Shown in pieces: positions 43,426 through 55,802 of a stretch of 64,000 nucleotides of DNA. This stretch comes from Psococerastis gibbosa (Eukaryota; Arthropoda; Insecta; Psocodea; Psocidae): the NCBI GenBank assembly GCA_963971405.1, contig OZ020485.1, forward strand, positions 50,651,469 through 50,715,468, read 5' to 3'. Below the pieces are notes generated by a model. The model did not search any database. It saw only the letters and a list, made by a program, of their open reading frames with translations, and had not been told where the DNA came from. Numbering within the stretch: the first letter of the stretch is position 1; every line of letters begins with the position of its first letter. The position numbers were made by a program, and so were the translations under genes.

Positions 43426-45109
43426 TCTTAGCTTACTTCAGATTACGAGTTTACCATAATCTGAATATATCAATAAAATTTAGCCGATAGAGTAGAGTCA
43501 TAAATGAAATGGCATAACTTAGAAGAAATTTTCATATGCATGTGGATTTGACAAGCAAAACTTGTTACAGTGTGTCTATGCCACAGACTTCAAGTAGCTG
43601 AGCTTCTGAGCAATGCCTCATGGTGGAGATGGAAGCTCGTAATGGAGACTGAACAGATAGGGGATAAGCGAAAATACAACCTTTTCTGTGCAGGGCACTC
43701 TTTTGTCCTGGGGTTGGGAAACTGGCCCCGAAGGCGGAGGAAGAGTCAACGGCATAACGATGCAAAGGCAACAGGAAACCACTGCATTACGATTCCCTAG
43801 AAATAGTCATCATGACTACATTTACCATGATGGTCATAGATAGAAGAAGCATTTGAAGAAGAAGAATGCCAAAGATGGTATAAGGTCATAAGGATGTCTC
43901 TGCTTATCCATTGTCACTCGAAGCCGGTGTGGGTTGACATCTACTAAGACGCGTATCAGTTTGGAAGCGGCTAAAATTTATACGGAGACAGTAAGTTACC
44001 AAATAGTAGTCTCACGTCCATAAAAAGTCCTTCGAATTAATTAGAAAATAATAATAATTGTCATCTTTTCTAATTATTACTATCGTAGTCTAAACTGGGG
44101 TCGTTCTATGAATGTTCTAGCCTAGTTTTATAAATAATTTCGATGAGTGTGTTACCTGCTGTGCGCAGTGGGCCAGGTGCGGTACAGTTTGTTCCGGGAA
44201 TGCTGACTGTCCCGTATTTACTATACTCAATGAATGACACCACGCCATGCCATTGACATTATATATAACGTATTCCATAAACAAAAACACTTGTAAGGAG
44301 AAACGTGTGGCAAGATGTCAACCTAATATAACGCGGCTTCAGTGTCTCACCGAGTCAGCGACTTCATACCCATACTACAGATATTTATAAAAATACTACC
44401 AAGTCTGGTCTATGTTTTTATTGCATAACCGAATTTGAGATATTTCGTATAGTATGAGGTATAAGTTGTATAACATACAACATAGTTGGAAATTCTTCCA
44501 GACCTTTTTTTATCTATGTGCTTGGCACAGCTTATGCAGTCTGAGCTATTATAACACTGTGCCCCCTAATTCTGCAATATCCAATGGAATCAATGACTCA
44601 AAATCACTGTGCAAAAACTAAAATATTTCTTATAGTATTAGTACTATGTATGAAATAGTCCTTTACTCCTTGGATGGAACTAATCTTTGAAACGTAAGTA
44701 TTAAATTAAATAAAAAATATGGTCAGACAGATTATATAGTGTTCCAAGAATTGCCAATATCTACGGTTAACTGTCTTAATGTGGGGCCCTTATGTAATAT
44801 GTATAGATGAGTAACATTGAGTTTAGTTTGGATTATAAACTACAAGGACGATTGTTAATGGATGTCAAGTTACTAAAGCTATTTGTCACATAGCAATCTG
44901 GCAAATTATAGTAGTTTGCCCTATTATTGAAATCAGACTGCTCTAGGATTGTTCGTTACTTAAGGTTCGTAAGGACATCGGAATTACGGCGCATTCGCGA
45001 TACGTCCAACATCTTATATAAAGAAGGGGCAAGATGGCGAGGAATTGCCTAGCAACCCGGTCCCGTAGGTAATAAAATAAATGATTTTGTTCTACCACCT
45101 ACTATACTA
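43426..45109. other. Intergenic sequence, nothing recognised
   Basis: No gene is supported. Near 45015 CTTATATAAAGAAGGGGCAAG precedes a YY1-like AAGATGGCGAGG, which may be chance. Confidence 0.4.
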
Positions 45110-45580
45110 GTGTTGCGGGACTTACGGCGTGCAAGCCCTCAATTGGGAAGGCCCGGGAACACCCGCTTGATACGCCCTCCGAAACGTGGCCTGAAAATGT
45201 AGGAAGTGGGGGACTCGAACATGAGGCCTTTCGGTTCAATAGTCTAGTCCTCTGCCAACTAGACCATATCCATTCATTACCACAGACAACGCGAGTGCAC
45301 TTCAGGCAGCTCATGCACGACACGATCCGTGACCTCCAATACATTATTATATTTATGCAGTGCATGACGTCACACTAGACTCGGAATACCGGCTCCTGTT
45401 GAGGTTCGAACAGGAGACCTTGTGGTCCAGCCTAGGTCTCTACCAACTGGACCATATCCATTCATTACCACAGACAACGCGAGTGCACTTCAGGCAGCTC
45501 ATGCACGACACGATCCGTGACCGACTGTATATTATAATTATCCGGTGAATGACGTCACACTAGACTCGGAATACCCGGAA
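45110..45580 (-). repeat. Tandem pair of tRNA-headed SINE units
   Basis: On the minus strand, two tRNA-like heads (A-box-like TGGTCCAGTTGGTAGAG and TGGTCTAGTTGGCAGAG; B boxes GTTCGAACC and GTTCGAGTCC) lie 188 bp apart, each next to the same block containing ATCCATTCATTACCACAGAC, CGCGAGTGCACTTCAGG and GACGTCACACTAGACTCGGA. The left unit continues into the SINE-1 body (GAAACGTGGCCTGAAAATGT). A local duplication of a composite SINE. Confidence 0.7.
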
Positions 45581-46104
45581 AACCGGCCGAGAATTGACCA
45601 GAAACACCGTGGTGACCATTTAAAAAATGGGGCACAAAAAATCAAGGATACCAATTTGTCTATACGATCAAAAACGTTGAGTAATTTTCAGGTGCAATGC
45701 TATTGACGTAAAAGTGGGCTAAAAAATTTAATCATGACTGCGGCACGGCAACCTATGTCATGTAGGTACGAGTTACAGGTCTAAAAAATGTTTCCCTTGG
45801 GCCCTACTCGACCTCTTAACCACGGGGCCGATAGCCGGTAAGTGCTGTATAAAAACCAGTCAAGTGGATTCCAATTTAGGTGTCGCAAAATGATACCTAT
45901 ATTTTCCGGTGCTGGAGTACATAAAAAAATTTTTTTTTTACTATTTGCTTGAGGCTTACGTGGCGTTTAACTACGCCGATGCCCCATCCTCTTTCTTCAC
46001 AATTGCTCTATTCGAAAGTCAGCAACATGCCTGGCAGCCGCGTTTTCCGGGTAAGGTCTCTCTTCGATTGTCTCGAAGACCGTGTACATACTTCAGAGAT
46101 TGCC
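45581..46104. other. Intergenic sequence, nothing recognised
   Basis: The 170-codon frame starting at 45909 runs into Repeat D and carries no motif. Confidence 0.4.
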
Positions 46105-46380
46105 GAATAACCTGTCAGAATATGCAACCACTTGCAGGTCCACTCATAGGAGTTGGTAAGTTTGCGAGGCGGTTGTTAAGTGGCTATGTAACGGGGACAA
46201 ATGATACCCCATTTATAGCGAAACAGGATTTAGTTCAGGGGTTAACACAGCTGCCTGAGCTAAGGAAGTGTGTAAGCAGAGGGATACAATGTGAATCCTC
46301 AGGTTACAAAGGGGGGCGGGGGAGGGGGGTGAACCGAGGATACAATACGCCAAAGGTTTGCAGTAAAAGATTACAAAAAC
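46105..46380 (+). repeat. Dispersed Repeat D, copy 2
   Basis: See the copy at 38995. This one is less decayed and open in one frame over most of its length, but the other copy does not keep that frame. Confidence 0.65.
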
Positions 46381-46891
46381 CGAACCTGCTTCGACATTAT
46401 AAAAAGGTCCCCATCGATTAGGATAATAGTTTTGTTGGGAACTTTCATATTTTAGTTTTAGCCTCAAACATATTGGCAACAAGTTTCAGAACACCTTTGA
46501 CCTGACATCCTCGGTGCCTGTTCTATTTAGCAAGTCAAGTTCAATAACTGTTGCCGATCAGGGCTTGTGTGTATGCTGTGCTGTGTATCAAAATGTAGAT
46601 GAACATTTCTTATACTTTATGCCGTCTCTTGTATGGCTCAACGATTGCTACTTCCTGTAAAATTTGATTTTCTTAAAATAAAAAAAATAAAAAAAGGAAT
46701 AGTGGTAGTGTCCGATTTTCACTTAACCGGCTACTATCAACACACAGAGGTTAGCGTCCCAATACATTATCATGTCTGAAGCAAGGTCAGATTTTGTATC
46801 TATTCTACCAGTCTTTACAACCCATTAAGCCTTCGACAGGTCATAAATCGTTTCACTGGATCCTAATGCACCACTAATTTACACTGTCCCG

Positions 46892-47660
46892 TGTGGTGCC
46901 AGTGTTGCCAAGTTTTTGTTGACATTCATAAAATATGGCAGTGAGATTAAGTTATTTCAGCGTGAAAGCTTAAGGCCCGGTACACACGGATGACTCGAAC
47001 GCCACTGATACGCTGAGTAATTTGTCATGGAAGCAAATGGTCTGGTGCAAAACCCCAGAGTCTACTGCAGCAGATTCCTGTCGCTGTGTTCAGAAATTTG
47101 TTATGAGAGCAAGTGGGTTGGAGACTGGTGCAAAAAAGTCTATTTCTGAACGAACTTCAGAAGCTTTCTATGTCGCAGGTGCACGGTTTTTCCCTCGACA
47201 CACCTGCACATTAGAAAGCTTCTGAAGTAAGTCAAAAATATACCTTTTTGCACCAGTCTCCAACCCACTTGCTCCCATGACAAATTTCTAAACACTCCTG
47301 TCACGTTGCGATCGACCGTGTGTACCAGGTGTAGTACTGTGTTATAGGTCGTATTTCGTGTGGTGGCCACTGTGCCAGTGTTTTTTGACACTAGTGAAAT
47401 ATGTCAGTGACATTGTGTTATTTAGACGAGAGAGCTTTACATTCAGTGTTATTACCAATAAAATATTGACAAGTATCGGTCATGTCTCGTGTGGTGCCAG
47501 TGTTGCCAAGTTTTTGTTGACATTCATGAGTTGTTGCGGTGAGATTGGGTTATTTTAGTGAGTTCTTTATACCGGGACTCTGTAATATTACCAATAAAAA
47601 GTTTACAAGCATTGACCGTGTCTCGTGTGCTAAGGATTTCTCTAATTTTGCGCTGTTGCC
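46892..47660 (+). repeat. Tandem array with about 140-bp units
   Basis: GTGTGGTGCCAGTGTTGCCA opens units near 46894 and 47490, with a diverged unit near 47355 and a partial one at 47623; ATTACCAATAAAA recurs at 47449 and 47589. The fold-back MITE at 46974-47329 splits the first unit. Confidence 0.7.
46974..47329. mobile_element. Fold-back MITE inside the tandem array
   Basis: 356 bp, ends GGCCCGGTACACACGG and CCGTGTGTACCAGG, with long inner inverted arms (AGCAAGTGGGTTGGAGACTG at 47110 against its complement near 47252; AGAAGCTTTCT against AGAAAGCTTCT). The loop is under 50 bp. Family not assignable; no clear target duplication. Confidence 0.75.
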
Positions 47661-47768
47661 ACTTGTCAACAAAGAGCAAGCGTCATGATTATACGATTAT
47701 TTGAAAGGCTTTTTATGGCCTATACACGTAGTGGCTCATTGAACCATGCCTTACCAACTCAACTTTAA

Positions 47769-48780
47769 AGAACCGGTTCGAGTTTACTCGAACATGCTTT
47801 CCAATTTATCAATTACTTAGTAGATAGAGAAAATAAGTAATTTCATGGTAAATAATTTTCTTATGGTTTAATTTCGGATATCTCAGGGGGGGGGGGGGAG
47901 AGGGGGGTTCACCTGACGTCACTGGAGGTGAGGTAACCTCAATAAATTTAAAAATATTTAAAACTCCAATTTATCTAGTGTACGCTGAGAAACCATTTGG
48001 GAAGGGGGGGGGGGGGAGGCGGCACCCAAGGACCCCCTCTTACAATCGCCTAGGATATCACATATCCCAAAGCACTGAATTAATCGATGGAATTGCATAT
48101 TCTAGGCCGGTCAGACCAACACATTACCACACAGTAATAATGGCAGGGCACGCAATGCATTTGAGCGTGAATTTTCTATAATTTTTTCAAAAAACATTTT
48201 TTTGCCCAAAACCAAATACTTTTTTGGGAAAGCAACCTTTACGGTTTCGTTACTCTTTTTAACACCTAAAACACGCCTGAAGGTAGAAATCATCGATAGA
48301 TAGGTTACACAGAAAAATTATTTTTTTGTCATTTTTCATTAAAATTTAGTTATTTTTATTATTTTACCCCCCGAAGCAAACTATCAAGGGACAAGCAACC
48401 CCTCGCATTTTATTAACATTTATAAGTGCTACAATATATGTGAATTTAAAAGAAATCGTTGGAGCCGTTTTGGAGAAATAATTTTTTTTTGACGTTTTTT
48501 TGAGGTTTTTTGAGAATAAAACCCCCCCAAATTGAGATAGCCCAAAATAAAAATAAAATGGTCCCGAGGTATGATTTTTATGAACCAAAATTCCATAAAA
48601 ATCCACTGCGTATATTGTCCAAAAATCGACGAACAGACAGACCGACAGACAGACATTTCGTAAAAACCACTTTTTTAGTTTCTGGGACCTCAAAACGTGA
48701 AATCCGTTGAAATCTCGGAATCGAAAATGTTGACCATCACAAAGCTTTCCTTATACTACGTATAAATTGGAAAGCAAAAA
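47769..48780 (-). repeat. Repeat A, copy 6 (long form)
   Basis: Both ends present. It has about 180 bp more than other copies near 47938-48110, including a second G run (48005-48016); a trace of that extra block (CTATCTAGTGTACG) is also in copy 8, so the longer form is probably ancestral. Confidence 0.85.
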
Positions 48781-48822
48781 TTAAAAAAAAATACACGAAA
48801 TATTATTATTATTATTACTGTT

Positions 48823-48871
48823 CTATTAATAAGCTATGAAATCCTCTTTTACACACAACTAGGAAGGTCCG
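48823..48871 (-). repeat. SINE-1 fragment
   Basis: CTATTAATAAGCTATGAAAT and ACACACAACTAGGAAGGTCC, between two Repeat A copies. Confidence 0.5.
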
Positions 48872-48916
48872 TCATATATAAAGGCTATAAAATGTAGCCC
48901 AGATTCACTAGTCTCC

Positions 48917-49743
48917 TTTTTGCTTTCCAATTTATACGTAGTATAAGGAAAGCTTTGTGATAGTCGAAATTTTCGATTCCGAGATTTCAACGGATTTACA
49001 CGTTTTGAGGTCCCAGGAACCCAAAAAAAGTGGTTCTTATGAAATGTTTGTCTGTCGGGCAAACTACTCGGTGGATTATTATGAAATTCGGCATGTAGGT
49101 TTATAAAAATCATGCCTCGGGACGATTTTTTTTATTTTGGGGTAACTTAATTGGGGGGGGGGGGGTGGTTATTCTCAAAAAACTCCAAAAAAACGTCTAA
49201 AAAAATATTTCTCAAAAACGGCTCCAACTGTTTCTTTAAAATTCGCATATATTGTAGTCGTTATTAATGATGATAAAATGCGGGGGGTCGCTTGCCCCTT
49301 GATAGTTTGCTTCTGGGGGTAAAAAAATAAAAAGAACTAAATTTTAATGAAAAATGACTAAAAAATCATTTTTCTGCGAAACCTTTCTATCGATGATTTC
49401 TACGTTCAGGTATGTTTTAGGTGTTAAATTGAGTAACGAAACCGGACAGGTTGCTTTCCCAAAAAAGTATTTGGTTTTGTGCAAAAATTTTTTTTTTGAA
49501 AAAATGAAAGCAAATTCACGCTCAAATGTATTGCGTGCCCTGCCATTATTGCTGTGTGGTAATGTGTTGGTCTGACCTATCTAGAATTTACGTCACCTTC
49601 AGTGACGTCAAGTGGACGACGCCCCCCCCCCCTCCCCCGTGATATCCGAAATTTAACCGTAGGAAAATTATTTACCATGAATTTTCTCTCTCTACTTATC
49701 GATAAATTGGAAAGCATGTTCGAGTAAACTCGGACCGGTTCTT
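48917..49743 (+). repeat. Repeat A, copy 7 (complete)
   Basis: 827 bp, both ends, little diverged from copy 2. It lies in inverted orientation to copy 6, 136 bp away, so the two could fold into a hairpin with arms of about 0.8 kb. Confidence 0.88.
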
Positions 49744-50733
49744 TAAGAAGTGGAGTCTTTCTTAGTACCATGCAAATAAAACTAAAAATTGACAATCAGT
49801 CTTACACCTTTGAAAGAAGTACAAGATGCGCAAACCCCTACCAATAACATACTGTAAGTGCAGACAAACCGACATATTCCATGTATTTTGTACTAAATCA
49901 ATTATATTTCAATCAATCAATATAATATTATCATACATGCATACAATATATACATTTGTGATACAGGCCGTGGCCCGTGATGGGTCCACAACAACTGTTG
50001 TTATTGTACTAATATTATACACCCTGTATACATAAACAGTATATATTTTAGAATATAGTCAACCCAAGTCGTATGGAATATGTGAATTCCCGTATTGACA
50101 GAAAGGTGTAAAAGTGTGAAGCATTAGGGTAATGAACTGTAGCCCAGCAAACAAAGAGGTGGCCCAACACATTAAAACCACAAAGTCCACTGTCACTTCC
50201 TATGGTGATAACGACCAGGTCAGACGCCACCTAACTAGGATATATACCTGCACACTAAACTGACTATATGAATAAAATAAAATTATAAAAAAACCTCAGC
50301 AGCTTAAGCAGAAGGTACCACGTTAACTTATTACGGTACTGGGGTTAAAAATGTAAACAAAACCATTTCAGAATGCTTCAGAGCTATGGCAATTTCTACT
50401 ATACTGTATAGTACTACTACTTGTAGTATAAGAAAGTAAAAAGTGGCAATAATTCACAATAAAACCTGACAACCTAGAGTGTCAATAAATAAAATTTTAA
50501 CATTGAAACTACATTCGGAATCGAACCAACGACTTCCGGGTAGTGCATCTTCTGTCATCACGTTTCCGGGACCAGCATATATTACTGGGCTGTCACACAC
50601 ATACATGACTTGTTTACAAACAACCCATTACCGTAACCGTAGTCATATAAACCAGAAAATTGATGCGCTCTTTAGCATTCAAATGTAAACATTTTGTGTT
50701 CCGTCAACCGTTTCGAGCACTGCAATGAAGCAG
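49744..50733. other. Intergenic sequence with a Repeat B fragment
   Basis: GGGTTAAAAATGTAAACAAAAC at 50342 is a Repeat B arm. Nothing else recognised. Confidence 0.45.
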
Positions 50734-51480
50734 ACATAATAAAATATTTTAATACTTGTAATACCAATGGATGTATTGTAGGTAATGTTCTATTGGCAAG
50801 CATCTATTCCATTACGAGAAGCCGAGAAGCTTGAGTTATGCGAGATATGTATGTTTAAAAGAAACATGTTGATTTACGAGTTATAGCTGCCATAATAAAA
50901 TATTTTAATACTATTTGTAGCAATAGCAATGGATGTAGGTGTTTTATTGTCACGCTTCTATTACGAAAAACTCAAGTTACGATCGATATTTCCTGTGAAA
51001 TTTGACATTGTCCAAAAAGTGACAGTGGGGGTGTCTGGTTGGCGCTTAACCGTGTAAGAGACAGTGAAAGCTGTCAAGAGGAACTTGAAAAGTGCGCTAT
51101 ATTTAAATTAGGTTCCGGTTTCGGAAACTGAATTAAACAGATGGCGCGTCTGAGAAAGGGGCGTGTGCCAAAAATTGGAGTGACAGATTTAATGACCTAG
51201 TCTAAACGATCGCTCAGTACAACATCTTCTTTCAGTCTAGAGAGTCGGTGGACAACTTAGATTATGTAGTCCACATGTCAGACTCAGTCACTAAATCAGT
51301 TTATTGATGGACCACAGTGACCAAGGCAACTTCAGTAAAGTTGTGGGTGTCTGAGCGGACAATGATCTAGCCTAAACGTTTACACAGTTTGCGTTCCAAT
51401 ATCCAAACTATCATCAAATACAGCATTCATCGATGGGCCTCAGTGATTTCAGCCACTTTAGTAAACGACTAAAAGTGTCA
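50734..51480. repeat. Two degenerate local tandem duplications
   Basis: CATAATAAAATATTTTAATAC occurs at about 50736 and 50892, with ATGGATGTA after each. A second pair, about 170 bp apart, shares TAGTCTAAACG/TAGCCTAAACG and GATGGACCACAGTGA/GATGGGCCTCAGTGA at 51200-51480. Confidence 0.55.
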
Positions 51481-51953
51481 GTAGTCAGTAGAAAAGGTCA
51501 ACAAATATGATGTATCCGAAGCTTAATTTAGGTATAACAATGCTTACTTAAAATTGGAAACCATCTTTTGCCACATAGGAGCCAAATATACGAGGTTTAC
51601 CTATATTAACCTAACAAGCAAAACAAAAGAATTTGTAAGAGAATGAGGGACAGCGAAGGTGAAACGAAATTGCGAAACGAAACGGGGAACGGACACTAAA
51701 TGAAATTGTGAAACGGGCTGGACCATCAAAAATGAAACGAAACTTGGTCGGTACTGCAACCTTCGACCATCCCTAGAAGAGACAGACTGATGGCGCTATG
51801 ATGCATCTTCTATCTCTCAAAAACCCCAACATGAGAGCCAGTGCCGTGACATATGACAAAATACGCAAAATCGCAGTTCTGAAATTATACTACAAGAAGA
51901 CATGGCTTAAACAGACGAAAAGGAGGGATTTTTTTGGGTAGCAAGCCAGTTGA
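51481..51953. other. Intergenic sequence, nothing recognised
   Basis: Short direct repeats of GAAACGAAA type at 51655-51750. No gene supported. Confidence 0.4.
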
Positions 51954-52084
51954 AGCGAGCGAGCAAAAGAATAATGTTCCTGATGATGAGTTTGCTGACA
52001 ATGATTATGAGAATGGAGGGCAGAAGGCGGCAAGGCAGGCCAAGGAGAGGCGAAGTGGAAAGTCATCTACGAAGTGTGTCTGTG
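51954..52084 (+). pseudogene. Possible chromokinesin (KIF4-type) tail remnant
   Basis: A plus-strand reading after a possible acceptor (TTTTTTTGGGTAG) gives SKPVEASEQKNNVPDDEFAD, then NDYENGGQKAARQAKERR, SGKSSTKCVCGG and a stop soon after. An acidic D-Y segment followed by a basic run and K-C-x-C resembles the start of the C-terminal Cys-rich region of KIF4 chromokinesins, whose further Cys are missing here. The match is weak and the segment short; it may be chance or a broken retrocopy. Confidence 0.22.
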
Positions 52085-52389
52085 GCGGCAGGGCAAAGGA
52101 AGGCTAAGACATGATATTTCTGGAGGGAGGATGTGCGAGAGGAGAAAGCTCACTCTGAAGCTGTACCACCAAGGAAGAAGAAGCCGATCAAGAAGAAAAC
52201 ATTTATAGTATACTGTATTGAAAGGGCATGTACCGCGCATTCGGCCATGCGTGTAGGGCCAATGGGCCTACGAAGAGACATTCCTAGGTGGGATGCGTCA
52301 TTGGCGCGGTTGCCGCCAAATTCGCAAATGGCGGATTGGCACTTGGTCAAGAGACTGGCCATCTGGCCAATTAGTATGTCGGACGGGCG

Positions 52390-52740
52390 ACGGACGCGTA
52401 TGCTGTACGCATCGCCGCGCCGCTCCCAGACCGCCTGGCGACACCTCACATTTCAATGCTAACATACCCTACATACAGTGCATACTACGACTGTTTATAT
52501 TGCTGCCAGGGCCGGACTGGTCCCAAGCTTGTTTCATATGGACGAGTGACCGATGCGACCGCCTGGCGACACCTCACATCATACACTACCAATAGCGCAT
52601 ACAATATAAGGTGCATACTGGTTGTACTTGAGTCAGGGCCAGACTCACGGCAGACTGGGTTGTACGCATCGTCGCACCGCTTCCAGACCGCTCGGCGCGA
52701 CACATCACATTTCAATGCAGACAAACAGGAGTAATAGGAC
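52390..52740. repeat. GC-rich imperfect repeats
   Basis: TGTACGCATCG-CGC-CCGCT-CCAGACCGC at about 52400 and 52661 and GACACCTCACAT at 52440 and 52571; CAGGGCCGGACTGG at 52507 and CAGGGCCAGACT at 52635 resemble the end of the MITE at 52980. Overlapping frames of 90-125 codons on both strands arise from high GC and are not supported as genes. Confidence 0.55.
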
Positions 52741-52979
52741 TGCCATTTCGTTTCGTGCTTTTCAAGTTTTACCGAAATTTCTCCGAAATTCTGGAGATTG
52801 TAGCAATTCAATATGACCGGTATAGATGCAGCCCTTATGAGATGATGTCGCAGCCCCAACAATTTTTACCTCCTAACTGTCTCCGTAGCCTATTGACTTT
52901 CTCCGGTTGATGGCAGCCCTACAATGCTTCTATATTCTATCTATAGTATAGTACATACAATGGCTGCTTACACTACAGT

Positions 52980-53189
52980 CAGGGCCGGACTGGGGAGCAG
53001 CTATATCGTAGGGTTACGCAGAGGTTTATGCGTCACATCCTAAACAAAACACTATTTTTTTTTATAGAAAAATAAAGAACAATTTTCTTCCTTTCTTATT
53101 TCGATAGCCCCTGCACATTAAATCACTGCTCCCAAAAGGGGGGAGGGGGAGATTCAGCAAAGATTGACCAGTGGACCAGTCCGCCTCTG
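52980..53189. mobile_element. hAT-type MITE (CAGGGCCGGACTGG ends)
   Basis: 210 bp with ends CAGGGCCGGACTGG and CCAGTCCGCCTCTG and flanks ACTACAGT and ACTACGGT (seven of eight match). Non-coding. Confidence 0.8.
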
Positions 53190-53463
53190 ACTACGGTGTA
53201 GGCCACTTATGCACGTTTCTCCGTAACAATTGACAGCACGGCCACGGAACAATTAATACAACAAACCGGATTAACGACAGGTAATAAAAACTCGCAATAA
53301 GTTGCACAAAGTTGTCTGCGACTACAAATAGCCCAGATATGCTTTTTGCATACGAAAACAAGATTTCATTTAAGATTTAGTTTCATATGGAATACAATGG
53401 TATTTCACCTCACTCCCCTCTTCCATTAAATTTCTTCCATAGACAAAATTTAAATTCAATTGA

Positions 53464-54284
53464 AAGAACCGGTCCGAGTTTACTTGTAAATGCTTTCCAA
53501 TTTATCAATTAGTATATAGAGATAATGAGTATCTTGGCAAATAATTTCCCAATGGTTAATTTACGGATCCCCCGGGCGGGGAAGGGGGTCCACCTGACGT
53601 CGCCGGAGGTGAGGTAACCACAATATATTTAAAAATCATAAAACTCCATTCTATCTAGTGTACGTTTGCAGCGTGAATTAGATATAATTTCTTCAAAAAA
53701 TAATTTTTTGCACAAAACCAAATACTTTTTTGGGAAAGCGACCTGTTCGGTTTTGTTACTCTATTTAACACCTAAAACATACCTGAAGGTAGAAATAATC
53801 GATAGAAAGGTTCCGCAGAAAAAATTATCTTTTAATCATTTTTCATGAAAATTTAGTTATTTTTATTTTTTTTACCTCCAGCAGCAAACTATCAAGGGGC
53901 AAGTGACTCACCGCATATTGTTCAACATTAATAACGACTACAATATATGTGAACTTAAAATAAATAGTTGGAGCCGTTTTTGAGAAATAATTTTTAGACA
54001 TTTTTTTGGAGTTTTTTCAGAATAACCCCCCCCCCCCAATTAAGTTACCCCAAAATAAAAATAAAGGACCCGAGGTATGATTTTTGCAAACCTACATGTC
54101 AAATTTCATCAAAATCGGCCGAGTAGTTTGCCTGTTGCCTGGAAATCGATGAACAGACAGAGCGACAGACAGAACGAGAGAGAGACATTTCGTAAAAAAC
54201 ACTTTTTTGGGTTCCTAAGACCTCAAAACGTGTAAATCAGTTGAAATCTCGGAATCGAAAATTTCGACCATCACCAAGCTTTCC
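53464..54284 (-). repeat. Repeat A, copy 8
   Basis: Complete except for the last bases of the TTTTTGCTTTCC end, where it stops at AAGCTTTCC. C/G runs at 53573-53590 (broken) and 54027-54037. Confidence 0.85.
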
Positions 54285-55390
54285 AAAAATTCATCCGGAA
54301 ACAACACAAATAATGTCCTAAATTGAAGGGGTCGTTGACATTGGACAAGGGAACTATGGCTACATAAGTAGGCCTGGGTCCATAAAAAGTCCTTCAAAAA
54401 TCACACAGTCATACTGGACCCAGTTGGTTTACTTTATTTTTCATAAATATTATCGTAATTTATTCCCAGTGGCCTTTAGAGCGTATAAAGCTGTTAACTT
54501 AAAGCAGTAACAGCGCTATTAAGTAGAAGCCCTGACGGTGGGAAAACTGAGCAGGGATGTCCAAAATGGACAAGTTAATTTTGGCCAGCATCACTTATAG
54601 AGAGCGGGTGGGAGCGTGGCTCCGGAATGCTTAATAAGCAGTTATAGACAGTGTGCTCTCTTCCCATTGTAGTGCAGCCGGGCAACAACGAATTATTAAC
54701 TCTACACGCTCGAAAACTCTGTTTAAATCGAAAAAATCGTGCTAATCGTGTTCAGTGCTTATTTGTTCATCGAAATTTACTCATCAATGTGAATGGAACC
54801 TACTTTTGTGTCGTATTGTGCTCTTTATAAATCATTTGCTCCGTGGATCGCGTAGCAAAGGCTAGTTTATTGTATGATAGTCCGATACGGCGCAACGCGA
54901 ATTTTCTTTAGTATCTTAAATTTAAACAATCGAAACAAACTGGGAAAAAATTAAAGAGTTTGTGTTGTGGCTATTTATAATACTATACAATAAAACAGCT
55001 TTGTTCTTTTGCACTCAATATAATTTAGTCTGTATATTTACTCATTATAGCAGCACAGACAAAATAAATGTGGTAGCAGCTTATTAATATAGACCAACTC
55101 AAATTTTCCGCTGTAATTTATGGCTTCATGTATACATTTGTACCTATAGTTTGTGAAAATGTGGACATTTAAATTGAACGCAGGACTAGGTCGCAACATT
55201 GTAAAGCTGAAGTAAGAGAGAAATTTAGAAATTCGGCAACATGGTTCCTCATTAAGGTTAGTATTGATGAAATACTTTATTGAAACTTTTCAAAGTTTAT
55301 GGACCTGGCAGATTTATCTTTTACCACTGTACTCTAAGCAAGAAATCGTCAGCACCAACCGTGTTGGCTAGGGCTTCGCCACACTCAGGC
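54285..55390. other. Intergenic sequence, nothing recognised
   Basis: AT-rich; no frame above 60 codons with any motif. Confidence 0.45.
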
Positions 55391-55465
55391 TAGGGTAAGG
55401 CGATAATTAATATACTGGTTGGATTTAGCCCAAACCCAACCAGTATTATCGTCTTTACCCTACTA
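55391..55465. repeat. Palindrome
   Basis: TAGGGTAAGGCGATAATTAA with TATACTGGTTGGATTT faces its near complement AAACCCAACCAGTATTATCG with TCTTTACCCTA across a loop of a few bases. Stable hairpin, possibly a collapsed fold-back element. Confidence 0.75.
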
Positions 55466-55802
55466 TATAATATAGTATCCTACTATATTTCATGCTGAAC
55501 TATAGTAGGCGAAACTACATTATTATTTTATAGGTAGCCTAATAAATATAAGTCCATTCAATAAAAAAATTTGATAAATTATACAACGATATTTTTTTTG
55601 GACATTTTCATGATCTACTATCTTTTTAGACATATTGGCCTAGAAAATGCTATATTTGCTGGAAATAAAGTTGGCAACACTAGCTTAGGAATCAGCACCT
55701 AAGGCCGGATCCGACGAACAATACTTTAAAATTTAAGTAATGTTTATAATTTGATTATTATTATTATTATTATTAAACAAATAAATACATATTGACTTTT
55801 TG

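Noticed and set aside
44995-45045. A second TATA/YY1 promoter
   Set aside because: TATATAAA and AAGATGGCGAGG are close together, but no CpG patch, exon or conserved gene follows.
45909-46421. A 170-codon plus-strand gene
   Set aside because: Much of it is Repeat D, whose other copy does not keep the frame; there is no recognisable motif.
48364-49575. Frames of 60-110 codons inside Repeat A copies
   Set aside because: The same readings are not kept open between copies, and the repeats have no coding signature.
52133-52862. Overlapping frames of 90-125 codons on both strands
   Set aside because: High GC with internal repeats lowers stop frequency on both strands; readings are arginine- and serine-rich without domain motifs.
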